Shown one piece after another: positions 38,425 to 49,489 of a stretch of 64,000 nt of DNA; within the stretch, counting starts at the first letter, position 1, and every line of letters starts with the position of its first letter. The notes below the pieces were generated by a model. It had not been told where the DNA came from and ran no database searches. It was given only the letters and a program-made list of their open reading frames with translations. Source of the stretch: Capniomyces stellatus. Taxonomy: Eukaryota; Kickxellomycota; Harpellomycetes; Harpellales; Legeriomycetaceae. A program made the translations under genes and the position numbers. The DNA lies in contig LUVW01000006.1 in the NCBI GenBank assembly GCA_001661515.1, forward strand, positions 587,687 to 651,686, given 5' to 3'.

Positions 38425-40230
38425 ATGGAAAATTTAAATAGAAAGGTAGGAAAGTTGGAGATAGTCGAGAATGGATCGGAGGAGATAAAAGTCGAGCTTG
38501 AAAGAAAAGATAGAGGCTTTGCAAAGTTGGCTGATGGCAAGGGTGGTAATGGAGAAAAGCACAGCGCTAAAAGATTTGCCAGAGATACTAGCGAGCTATC
38601 TAAAACGACTTTGGAAAAAGGGGCCTCGGCTAAACTAAAGGTGGAAGTATTTTACAAGGAATTGGTTATCCAGTGCATTGAGCGGAATAATCGGTAAGTA
38701 GCAAATTAAAGAAGAGGGATAGAGAGAAGGAGAAAGAGAGAAGAAATATAAGGAGAAGGAGAAGGAGAATGAGAATGAGATAAGAAAAATAAACTGTGGC
38801 TAAATTATTGGTTGATGCTGGTAGGAGAGGGGAGTTGGAGAGAAAACTGGCAACGGAGTCGGGGTCGGAGGAAAGAAAGCACAGACAGCTGGTTGGACTA
38901 GGGATCAAAGAGGGGGGCTTCCTGCGGCTTAAGAGAACGAGACTAGGGGTTCAAGATTTCCAAACGGTGAAGGTTATTGGTAAGGGGGCATTTGGAGAAG
39001 TGAGGTTGGTGCAGCACAGAGACACGGGTAAAATATATGCAATGAAGATGCTGCGAAAGTCAGATATGATTAAAAAGGATCAAATGGCGCATGTGCGGGC
39101 AGAAAGGGACGTGTTGGCCGAGTCAGACTCGCCATGGGTAGTTGAGTTGTACTTTTCGTTTCAGGACCAAAGGTGTCTGTACCTGATTATGGAGTTTCTG
39201 CCTGGAGGAGACTTGATGACAATGCTGATAAAGTATGATATATTTCCGGAGGATGTGACGAGATTCTACATGGCAGAATGTATACTTGCGATTGAGGATG
39301 TCCACCGGTTGGGGTTTGTACATAGGGACATCAAGCCAGACAACATATTAATAGGGAGGGATGGACATATAAAGCTGTCTGACTTTGGGCTATCAACTGG
39401 GTTCCATAGACAGCATGACTCGTCGTATTACCATAGACTGATGGAAAATGTAGACAGGCAAAAAATGAATACCCCTGAGAATACGACTGACACGGTGACT
39501 AGCATGCGTGAAATCTTTTTGACGTTTTCAAGCAAAGACAAGTTGATGACATGGAAGAAGAACCGACGTCAGCTGGCTTACTCAACCGTGGGGACGCCTG
39601 ACTATATAGCACCAGAGATATTTTTGCAGCAAGGGTACGACAAGGCTTGCGACTGGTGGTCTTTGGGCGCTATTATGTACGAGTGTTTGGTTGGGTATCC
39701 CCCGTTTTGCAGCGAGTCGTCACACGACACATACAGGAAGATTATAAATTGGAGAGAGTGCCTGGTTTCTCCAGCAGATGTCCAAATCTCAAGCACGGCT
39801 GTCCATCTGGTCCGGTCAATGCTGTGTGACCGCGAGAATAGACTGGGAAGAAACGGTGCCCACGAGCTGAAGCAGCACCCGTTTTTCCAAGGCGTTGATT
39901 GGTCCCATCTAAGGTCGCACACCCAGCCACCATGGGTTCCGCCACTAAGTAGCATAACCGACACCAGCCACTTTCCCACCGAAGAAATCGATCAGTCGCC
40001 ATCTGCGTTTGAAGATCCATACTATACTGGAGGTAAATATGTTTTGTTGTACTGTATTGCATTTCTAGTTTGTTTTATTCTGCTCTAGTTTTTCTACAGA
40101 GCGATTACTAACTCTTGTTTTAACATTGCTGTTACTAGGTTCAGTTGGAGGTGATGCACATAGAGATTTGGCATTTGTTGGGTATACATACAAAAAATTC
40201 GATATGTTGACACGTAAAAACGTTTTTTAA
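38425..40230 (+). CDS. CBK1: NDR/LATS-family protein kinase (Cbk1/Orb6 type)
   Basis: Three exons: 38425-38693, 38825-40032 and 40139-40230 (522 residues). This AGC kinase with its Mob partner controls polarised growth and cell separation in the RAM/MOR pathway. The N-terminal Mob-binding region covers ~67-115 and crosses the first splice junction ([15 protein letters not shown]). The kinase domain has GKGAFGEV (142-149), K164, HRDIKPDN (256-263), DFG (276-278) and APE (352-354). It includes the ~65-residue insert between DFG and APE typical of NDR kinases. The activation segment Ser is in [10 protein letters not shown]. Exon 3 supplies the hydrophobic motif region, [11 protein letters not shown]. 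The start at ATG 38425 is preceded in frame only by non-ATG codons. The N-terminal extension is short compared with ascomycete Cbk1. Confidence 0.95.
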
Positions 40231-40621
40231 CTACTAACGGATAAAAGAGTACTCTAGAAAATCAAATACCGTGTGTATGTGTGTGTATTTAAATACTCTA
40301 TTTTCCTTTGTTGGTTTTGATTTTTAGCTTTAGTTTTAGTTTTAGTTTTGATTTTTTAACTTTTTAACTTTTTTCATTTTTCTTCATTTTTTTTTTTTCC
40401 AAGCCAGATTCTTATTTTATACTAATACTAATTTATTGAATTTCAAACGTATCTTTGATTATTTAACGCCATAGGATCACGAATTTTGTCAAACACACCA
40501 AACTCAACACAAAAGATATTGCATATACCAAATCTCAGAGTACTTGGCCTTGAAAGAAGACTTCAACAAATTAAAAATAGCATTGAAAGAAGGAAAAACA
40601 GAAAATAAAAAGTTTTGGGAG

Positions 40622-40625
<4 letters not shown>

Positions 40626-40652
<27 letters not shown>
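40626..40652. repeat. A27 homopolymer
   Basis: Uninterrupted A tract in the 632-bp convergent interval between the kinase and nucleotidase genes. It could be a poly-A footprint, but no retroelement body lies 5' of it. Confidence 0.95.
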
Positions 40653-40655
<3 letters not shown>

Positions 40656-40862
40656 TCGAAGAAATTAAAGAGACTCGAGAGTATAGCGTTATATTTCATA
40701 AATGAATGAGGCTAAACAAATTTAAAGTGGTAAAATAACAAATAATAAATTGATGAATGATAAATGATGAGTGACAAAATGCAAATAAATTGGTAAAGCA
40801 AAAAAAAAAAAAAGTCCAGGTCAAGTCAAGTTGATTTTGTGCTATTCTATTAATAAATGATT

Positions 40863-43508
40863 TTAAAACGAAGGTCCTTTTTTACTTCTGCCGTCTAGAA
40901 TGGGGCTAGTAGGGGAATTCAAGTTTAAATACATTTCAACAGCAAGCCGGGCAACCAGTCCGTTTGTGACCAGGCTGTTCGGCTCTAAGACGGCCTTCTG
41001 GTTGTCGTCAATGTTGCCGCGGATATGGAACTTCTTCACTAACTTGTTCTTGTTCTTGTTGATGTGGTCTATTTGTACATCGCTGATGTTGAAGTTGATA
41101 TTTTCTGTCACATTTTGGCTGGCCTTGATTCTGTTGTACCCAAATGTCAAGTCAACCAAATCAGCCTTGTCAAATATGTTGTCGCCGCCATTCGCAACAA
41201 ATTCTATAGTTGCAAACGTATAGTTTTTGTTGGCATCAACCAGCTCCCAATCATTGATGTCCAGGCTATACGTGTTCTCCACCTTTGGCTTCTTTTGCAC
41301 ATATGTCTTATCCAGCACATATTTTATTCCGTTAGGCTCCTGTTTCTCTGTGTAGTTGTACCTAATGCCTTCAAAATAAATAGTCCCTCGAACAGGCTTT
41401 CCTCTTCTGGCTCCCAGCAGAACCGACTCCAACGTCTCCAGAAGTGACTTGCCACTGGTCCGAAGTATCGCAATGCTGTTGTCGAATGGGGTTGCCCGCA
41501 CCACGTCCTTTCTGTATATATTACCCGCATTTATGCCGGTTCTCACCATTCCCGAACTAATCAGCGAAAAACTAATGTCAAACTCCTCATCCTTCTGCTT
41601 GCTCCCCACTCTGCCCTTTTGCGGAAGCGCTGATGCAAACAGAAGCAGCGATCTACAAACAATATTCCCCAGCGGCGACTCGTCTCTTATTGAAACTTTG
41701 TTTTTGAGCTTTGTGTCCTTTTCTTCCTTCCAGAAATCAACTGACACTATGTCAGAGCTCGCCTCTCCTATCTTCTTGTACATGAACTCTGTCAGCGGTT
41801 TTCTATACTCTTCCAAACTCTTCTCTACCTGCAGATCCATTGCTGCCTCCTGTGTTACATGGACTGGGAACCCTGATGTGTGCTTATCCACCAACCTTCC
41901 CTCCTTATCAAAAACTACATCCAAATGCCCAACATACTCGCCCCATGCCTTGGACTGCACTATCAGCGTTGTCCAATCCCCGTTTACTATTTTGGTTGGG
42001 TACTTTCCTAGCGGTAGATCCTTGTTTCTCTTGGTCTTGTGTATAAACTTCCCATTTATATCTTCCGCATACTCGCGCGACAAGTAAGTGTGTGAATGGC
42101 CCCCAATTATTACACTGACGCCCTTGTCTATTCTTTTTGCAATTTCCAAGTCATTTTCATACCCTATATGCGACAGTAAAATGATCCTGTTTACCCCCTT
42201 GCTCTTCAGCTTCTCTATCTCTTTATTTATCGACTTTACATAATCGAGAAACTGGACATATTTGCCCCCTGAGCTGGACCACGCTGTGTCGTTTGTTGTT
42301 ACGCCAATCACTCCAATGTTGTACTTTTCGATCAAGTAGTTTTTCCGAATCAGGCTATTTAACTTTTTAAGCTTCACCTTGTCCACTTTTACGTTTGAGC
42401 TCACCACCGGTATCCCAAGGTTCTCAAGATGCATTGCCAACTTTAACGGCCCTTCGTCAAACTCGTGGTTGCCCAATGTCTACAATCACATCATTTACCA
42501 TTCAAATTCAATACATCTGATCTTTGGCACAGCCAGGCTCATGCCCAATTCAACCAAAAATAAAATAAAAATACCAACCCATTATATATATATGTATATA
42601 TCAATTACCATAGCGTCATAGTTAAACAGCCGCAGTATCTTTGACATGGCATCTCCTTTGTAGTAGCTGTAGTACAAGCTTCCTTGCAGTTGGTCACCAG
42701 CATCCACCAGTATCGACCCGTGTCCTTTTTTGCTAAATATACTGTCGCTTTTCAGCTCATTTATCACACCTTTCACTCGTGATATCCCTCCCAAGCAGGT
42801 GCTTTGGTCAACCGTGCTGTTGAAAATCAAACAACTATCTCCATGCGACGCTAAGTCAAATGGATCGATCTTTGCATGCAAGTCATTTGTGTGTATTATA
42901 CGAAGTCCAAACTCGCCCTCTCCAAGCTCTCTAGGATTATATGCGTATTTTCCTGCTTTTACCGCCCCCGCTGCGTCCTTTAGTCGCTCTTTTTCTCGGT
43001 TTTTTTGCGCTTGGTTTTTTCCATCAACCCCCTTAGCCAGCCCAAACATAACCAGCAGAAATATTGCTAAACTTGTTATTCCAAACGTGATATTGAACAC
43101 ACTCTTCATTCTTAATATTGCCAATAGCCTGTTCCAAAAACCAGCTTCGTACTTTCCGCTTGTCGATAGCCCCAACCTGAACTCTGCAAGGCCGTCCTCT
43201 ACCTCTCTACTGTTTCTGCCCTTTCTAATCAACTTTCTTTTGTTCCTTATTCCTGATAGCTTTATTCGTTCAATTCCTTCCACATTATCGCCCATAATTT
43301 CATTGTCTGACTCATACCCGAGCTCGTATTCATCACTACTGTCGACATACTTGTACAGCACCTTTGCTTCGTTATTCATCTCATCGAGCAACTCATCCCT
43401 ATCGTACTCATCAAACGAGGAATACTCCTTAAAGGCTTCGTTTTCTTGATCAGTCGGGACGTCTAAGCTGTTTTTTGACACTTGCTTATACCTTTTAGAA
43501 AAGCCCAT
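40863..43508 (-). CDS. Membrane-anchored 5'-nucleotidase (metallophosphoesterase)
   Basis: Two exons, 43508-42609 and 42479-40863, with a 129-bp intron (838 residues). The enzyme class removes phosphate from nucleoside 5'-monophosphates. Metal-binding motifs are in order: IIHTNDLHAKID (204-215), VDAGDQLQGS (268-277), GNHEFD (303-308; the splice lies just before, at AM|TLGNHE), LLSHIGYE (401-408) and GGHSHT (426-431). A 5_nucleotid_C-like domain follows (VDFWKEE...SPLGN...ATPFDNSI). Instead of a cleaved signal peptide there is one transmembrane segment at ~137-157 after a 130-residue acidic/basic tail, suggesting a type II membrane protein with the catalytic part outside the cytosol. No C-terminal GPI signal is seen. 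Confidence 0.92.
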
Positions 43509-44638
43509 TCTGTGTTATTCTTGGTTTGGGAAAAGGCACAAGTGCTGTATGTTTATGTTGTATAGTTGTACTTTTCTGTTCTCAAATCGTGTTTGCAAAT
43601 ATCTAAAAGAATGCAGAATCCGGCAACGCCCTTGCTGTAGTTTAATGGCGAAGAAAATGTTGTAACCAATTAATTCGATCGAGTTGCTGCTCTATTGCTC
43701 AGTCACTCAATAGCAAGTCCCACTGTGTATAATTTTTATATCCTGAATCTCTAGTTGGTAAACTTTGTATGCTTTATTTGCTGGTTTTATACCACTATTA
43801 CTTTTCTCTCCTTCCTGTGCCTACCAAGTGCTTACCGAGTATCTATAACACCACCCAACGTTTAGGTTCAGGCGCTCTGTTCCTTTGATTATTGAAATAA
43901 AAAATAATAATATTTGTTTTTTCACGCTATCTCTTGAACAATTAAAGTTTACAAAAGCATTTCTGAAATTCCGTTTATTTAATCACGCTTTTTGCTATGA
44001 TTTAATACTAATTTCTAAAATAGTTAATATCCGAGAAGTTTGTAAAATCAGAAACTTTTGATTTTGAAGGTTGTTTTCGCTGTACTGAATTAAAAATTGG
44101 TTATTACTCGGTTTTATTGTTCTACAACCAAGCGATTTCTCTATTTTGCGTTAAAATCCTAATTGTTGTTTGATTTTAAAGTACACATTTCAACTAGTTT
44201 AAAAGTAATCTACACACTATTTTGATTTTCATAGTTAAGTTGACTATTGACTAATTTGTACTCGCCTTGAGCTACTATTGGTTGTTTATATATATTTATC
44301 TTTTTTTTTCTCTTTTTGCTCTGGATTTTTATTTGGAAACTAAATTTAATTAACACAGCCCTATTTTATTTATTCGAGGCCCATTTTCCAATTCAACTAG
44401 ACTTGCCAAGATAAATGAAAGCATAAATCAAATCCACATTAATATCTCAATAACTGATTACAAAAGGTAGAGTAAATCAACAGTTCTACGAACTGAATAG
44501 CATAAGCAGCCCAATTGGACTGTGAATGAAATAAAGAAATTAGAGTCTACGAGTCTAGAGTTTAGATTTGTAATTAGTGGTTGACTTGATTAGTTCAACA
44601 GCAAATGATAATGTAAATTAAAAGACGTTCACCAATGC

Positions 44639-44765
44639 TATTATCACTATTATCACTATTATCACTATTATCACTATTATCACTATTATCACTATTATCA
44701 CTATTATCACTATTATCACTATTATCACTATTATCAATATTATTACTATTGTCGCTATTATCACT
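44639..44765. repeat. 9-bp tandem repeat (TTATCACTA)n
   Basis: About eleven perfect TTATCACTA units followed by three or four degenerate ones. The minus-strand frame across it (Ile-Val-Ile repeats) is an artefact of the repeat. Confidence 0.95.
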
Positions 44766-45032
44766 CCACTAGTACTTTTATTCCCTTTGCTGTTATTATT
44801 ATCACTTATTTTCTGGCTCAAGCTCAATTTAAATTTAAGCATAGCTTTTAGCAATAGCCACACTGCAAATTATCAAGTCGCACCCAACGCTGTATTAGTT
44901 GTGTACTGTACTATTCACTGATCCTATATTACGCCTTAGTCACACCATGTTTACATTTTGGTTTTTTAGGCGTGTCTGTTGTGTTGTGTTGTGTTGTGTT
45001 GTAATATGCATATAGTGTGCTGTTTTTTTGTA

Positions 45033-45170
45033 TTAGCTTGGTGTAGTGGTAATACTATGTACGCCTTTCCTATAAGATCTGTTAAAAGTAATAAAGCTAG
45101 TGGATTGGATAAACCAACTGGTGCAGACTCGCGAACGAGCGTGGTTTATTCTGATCTTTAGTTTTTCTGT
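45033..45170 (+). other. tRNA-like patch, possible SINE or tRNA-gene remnant
   Basis: TGGTGTAGTGG at about 45040 fits the Pol III A-box consensus exactly, and the next ~25 bases look like a tRNA D-arm and anticodon-arm region. About 80 bases on, GGTGCAGACTC is only a weak B-box. No full cloverleaf can be drawn and no acceptor stem pairs. Confidence 0.25.
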
Positions 45171-45484
45171 CAAAGCAGTCAAGTTTAGCTATCTGGCGAA
45201 TCAAATCGCATCGTTAATTTACTACTTTTTAGTCGAATCAGGGTTTAGGAGTTTCCCACATTTCAAAATTATTTAAAAAAAAAAGAAAAAAATGGCGATT
45301 TTAGATAACTGAAATTCGTCAATTTAAAAGTAAAAGACATTCAATTAGAAAAAAAAATTAAAGAAAAAAAAACCAAGAGGATAAGCAAAATTTGTTCTAA
45401 ACTTGTAATAATTGTTACTAGTAACTGTAGTGTTAGGATTCTCTCTCTGTTTTTTCCGGTATTATATAGCTAGAAATTCAAACA

Positions 45485-46347
45485 AAATGGTAAGTAAATA
45501 CAACAAAGATATTTACGTGTGTTATATGGATTTTGGTTAAATCAATGTGATCAGGTTGGATTCGAGTAGACGAAGGGGTGATATTTTTAATGCCAAAGAG
45601 GAATAAAAAAGGTGTGGCTAAAGAGAAGGAGAGTGTGTATCAGTTATCAGTTCTAAGGCGTGACAGGACTTTGAATCCATAAACGATTTTAAAGATTCAG
45701 TCAAATACATTGGCCATTATGTTTATTCGAATCCGTATTTTCCTGCTGTTTATTTCTAAAAGGCAACGATAATAGCAACCGTAGTAGTCGACCGAATCCA
45801 CACCTAATCATATTCGAATCGTTGAATATTTTTGACCTTGGGATGTTTGTTAGGTTGTTTTTAGAGAGTTGTTATTAATTATTGTTGGGATTTATCTTTA
45901 AAATAAATTAGGCACCAGCAGTATCGAGTAAAGGTAAAAAGAAGTGGTCAAAGGGAAAGACTAAGGATAAGGTTAATAACGCTATTACCTTTGACGCCAC
46001 CACTTTGGAAAAAGTCACCAAAGAAATCCCAGCCTACAAGCTTATCTCACCATCAGTCTTGGTTGATCGTTTGAGAATCAATGCTTCTTTGGCTCGTCGT
46101 GCCTTGAAAGAGTTGCACGAAAACGGAACCATCAAGTTGGTTTCAGCTCACGGATCCCAATTGATCTACAGTAAGTATTTCGACTCTATTTGTAGTCTTT
46201 TATTGTTTTTGTCTTGTTTTGTTGTCAAGTAAATGGTAACTGACTCTTTAATTTTTTTTTACATCTTTTTCTTTAGCCCGTGCTGTCGGAACTGTCCCAA
46301 TTGAAGAAGTTGTTGTAGTTGAGACAACCAAAAAGGGAAAGAAGTAA
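45485..46347 (+). CDS. RPS25: 40S ribosomal protein S25 (eS25)
   Basis: Three exons: 45485-45487 (the ATG alone), 45912-46170 and 46277-46347 (110 residues). It is a small-subunit protein near the head/E-site side, needed for some IRES-driven initiation. The sequence has the Lys-rich N-terminus KKKWSKGKTKDKVNN and the winged-helix core with YKLISPSVLVDRLRINASLA, LKELHENGTIKLV and HGSQLIYTRAVG. It ends ETTKKGKK. The 424-bp first intron directly follows the start codon, a common place for long introns in fungal ribosomal-protein genes. Codon use is more biased (GCC, ACC, TTG, AAG, CGT) than in the neighbours, as expected for high expression. Confidence 0.97.
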
Positions 46348-49300
46348 TCTGGTTATTGAATATGGTTTAGTTTAATATTACTCCTTTTTTAAATAATCTG
46401 ACTATTGTTTTATAAGTAATATAATAGTATTATGAATATACCCTATTTGCAATAAATTTTCTATAAATATACCTTATAAAGTTGATTTACGAAATACGGA
46501 GCGTGTTTTGCTAAAAGTCATGGAATGCGACACGCACACGCCTTTTTTTTGCTTTTAGTTTTATGTTGCTTCGTGTGGTGGTTTTAACAAGACACCGGCG
46601 TAATGTGTCTTTTAGTCGGATACAGCGTTTTTTTTACTATTGGCAGGCGTTGGTGTGTATACCGACACCCGCTATTGTGTGGCTATTTCAGCTCAGCACA
46701 GCTATTTAGCATTTTAACTGAGTTTAGTAGTGGTATTATTGTTGCTACAGTGACAATTGTTCTGTTATCACTGACGGCTTTGCAATTAACAAAAAAATAT
46801 CTGACATGTTGTAGTTCAGTGAGTATTGAGCCTATACTCCAATATGTTGGTAAGTTGTACGCATTGGAGCTGGAGTAGTGTTTTTTTACGGGAATGCTGT
46901 CCAACGCATGTTTTATTTTTCAGATTTTATCGAGTTTAGACGAACTACGTTTGTTTTGTTATGTTTTTGTTAACAATCTGGTCAAGTGTAAATGAGTTTA
47001 TTCGTTAATAAAACGTAAGCTAACGCCTGCTTGTTTTGTGCAATGAAACAATGTGTTTATTAGATCAATTCCGTTGATTTAAAACCGGCTTTACTGTCTT
47101 ACCAAGCCGATTAAAGCAACTTAGAAATATTCAAGTTTTACAGCAAAATGTGAATGTGAAATATTTTTTTTAAAAAAAAAATAAAAAATCACATGGCAAT
47201 AAGCTGATAACACAAATTGACAAATTATATTTATTTATTTTTGCCGCTTTTTGTTTAGCTTTTTGCGTTCAATTTTTTTCTGGGTTAAAAGAAACGCAAA
47301 TTTAGAAAAAAGAAAAAAAAAAGTACGCAGTGACTGGACAAGTCTTGTAAACAGACTCTGTTAGTCTTGTGAATATTTTGCGCCAACTCGGATGTGTATA
47401 CAAGTACAAGCTGGTTAGAGCGAGCAGGATTGCTCATTTATTATTCCAAATAAGGTTGCTTGTATACTTGAACAGATGGGCAAATGTGCTCTCTTACTTT
47501 ATACATATAGTCAAAGTGTGACTGGAGTAAAAGTGCTTTTCGATGACGATAGTAAAAAAAAAAAATAGAAAAAAGAAAATGACAGGGCGTGTTTGTATGC
47601 TAATAAAATTGTTTGGCGAGTCAGCAATGCATGTGAAAGCAATGGCAATCAAGGGTTGGCTGGGTCATTGATGTTTATCAACAAATGATGGGGGGGGGGG
47701 GGGGNNNAAAAAAAAAGGGGGGGGGGGGGGGGGGGTTTGGCAGTTGAGAGTTAAATAAAAAAACCAAGCATTCTATTGGCTATACTTTAAACAAAAGGTC
47801 GGATTTAATTGAACATGAGGGTGGGTGGTTGGGTTTCTAAAGTAAAAGTTGGACAAAACAAAACAAAACAAAACAAAAATTTGAAAATCCAACAACGTGA
47901 GAGTAAGTCAAAATAAATTACAGTTCCCGGAAGTTGAGAAACTGAAGGAACCCATGAATGTGCGTAAAATCGGTGGGTGGTGGTGGGGGATATAATGACA
48001 GTTTAGTGTTTGGTGAATGGGATTGTTTATTTTGTATTGCAGATTGAGCTAATTCGCAATTGTGGATGTGTGAGGATACTTTGACTGTGACCGTAGTTTC
48101 AGGTATCAGCAGGAGCATCACCAGAAATATATGAACGTTGATGTGTTGAGGCACGCGTTGATTTATGATGGTGTGCGTGATGCTATGGAGTCAGGTATAA
48201 GATATAGAATAACTGTTCTCAAGGGTTTGCAATACCAAAAACTTGAACCAAGTGGTGACAGTAGTAGGATAAAACAAAAAGAAAGCTGGTAAAGTAGATG
48301 GAATCAGTAATGAAATGAAAAATAAAGGCTAGCTGATTTGGTTATTGTTTTTAGTTTCATAATTGATATGAGGCTATCTGCAAAGATTGATAAGAGAGAT
48401 GGAGAGGGAAGGAGGAAGATATGTTGGGTAAAACAAATAATAGATTGGGTGTTGGATTGGGGGAGGGGGAAAAAAGAGAAAGAATGAGGATTTTTAATTT
48501 GCATTTTAAATAAAAGTAGTAATAATGATTCTAGGAGGAGGAAGAAGGGGAGGGGAGATTTAACATGGTAATGAGGTAATTTGACAACGGTTTATACTAA
48601 AGGGTGTTTTTGGGTATTAACCGATTACCGTTACTTTCTACTACTAATAAATATATACATATTTTTTTGACTAGTTGTAGTATTTTTAAAGGATCGAGTA
48701 AAAGTAAAAGTAAAAGTAAAAGTAAAAAAAAAAAATTAGCAGGAAAAATAGGAGCAATTTAGTTTGGTAATAAAACAAAACAACGGTTTATTTCAACGTG
48801 ATAAATTCTGACAGTTGAACAGGAAATAATCTCCAGAAATAAGTTTAAAAAACAATTTAAAATTTACGTAATTAGGTGGAATGTAGAATAAGAAACGTAA
48901 AAAAATAAAAAAAGGATAAAAAAAAAGGATAAAAAAAAAAAGGATAAATAAACACAAAAGTAGGACTCGCAAATAAGTTTCGGAAAATCCACAGGGTAGA
49001 ATTTACCACACAAACTGATACTTCGTAAAAGAATAGAAAGGAGCGAGTAAAAAAAAAAAACGAAAAAAGTAGCAATCTTATTAATTCGTTTTTAATTAAT
49101 TTAATTTTTTTAAACAATTAATTTGAAAAAAAAGGTTGGAAATAGTGATAGATAGACTTCTAGTAGAGTCAGATAGAATAGAGAAAAGAAAGCCTGGTTA
49201 AAAGTATATGTATAGAGAGAGAGTGTGTATGTGCGAGTGTACTTTATAAATATATAGACAAAGAAAAAAGTGCAGGAAGCAGAAAGCAAAGTTGAATTTG

Positions 49301-49489
49301 GGAAACGATGCAAAGTATCGAGTCAGTAAAATAAAATAGAGATTCTTTTAATTTTATATTCTAAAAAAAGTTGACGTCAGAGGAATATTGAAGAAAACGA
49401 GGAGACCAAGTAAGATATAAAAAAAAGTAACAGTGACAGATAAAAAAGAAAAGAATAGGAAAGGAGGTATAATAGCAGGATAATAAGGA
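46348..49489. other. Intergenic, about 3.1 kb
   Basis: No supported gene. It includes the poly-G gap at 47690-47735 and several (AAAAC)n or (AAAGT)n short runs. Purine-rich DNA before 49490 is probably the promoter and 5' UTR of the lipase gene. Confidence 0.5.
47690..47735. repeat. Poly-G tract with embedded gap
   Basis: G15 (47690-47704), 3 N (47705-47707), A9 (47708-47716), then G19 (47717-47735). It has the same kind of G/C-homopolymer break as at 28.6 kb. Confidence 0.95.

Larger units (their letters stand above)
43509..45484. other. Intergenic with simple repeats
   Basis: Divergent promoter region between the nucleotidase and RPS25. It holds a 9-bp satellite (44639-44765), a short TGTTG repeat (about 44976-45001) and a tRNA-like patch at 45033-45170. 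Confidence 0.6.

Noticed and set aside
40626..40652. Retroposed element marked by the A27 tract
   Set aside because: No reverse-transcriptase-like frame, SINE head or target-site duplication was found beside it.
44618..44863. Ile/Val-repeat frame resembling a membrane helix
   Set aside because: It is produced by the 9-bp TTATCACTA satellite, not a gene.
45040..45130. Functional tRNA gene
   Set aside because: The A-box is good, but the B-box is poor, no acceptor or T stem pairs, and the anticodon arm does not fold.
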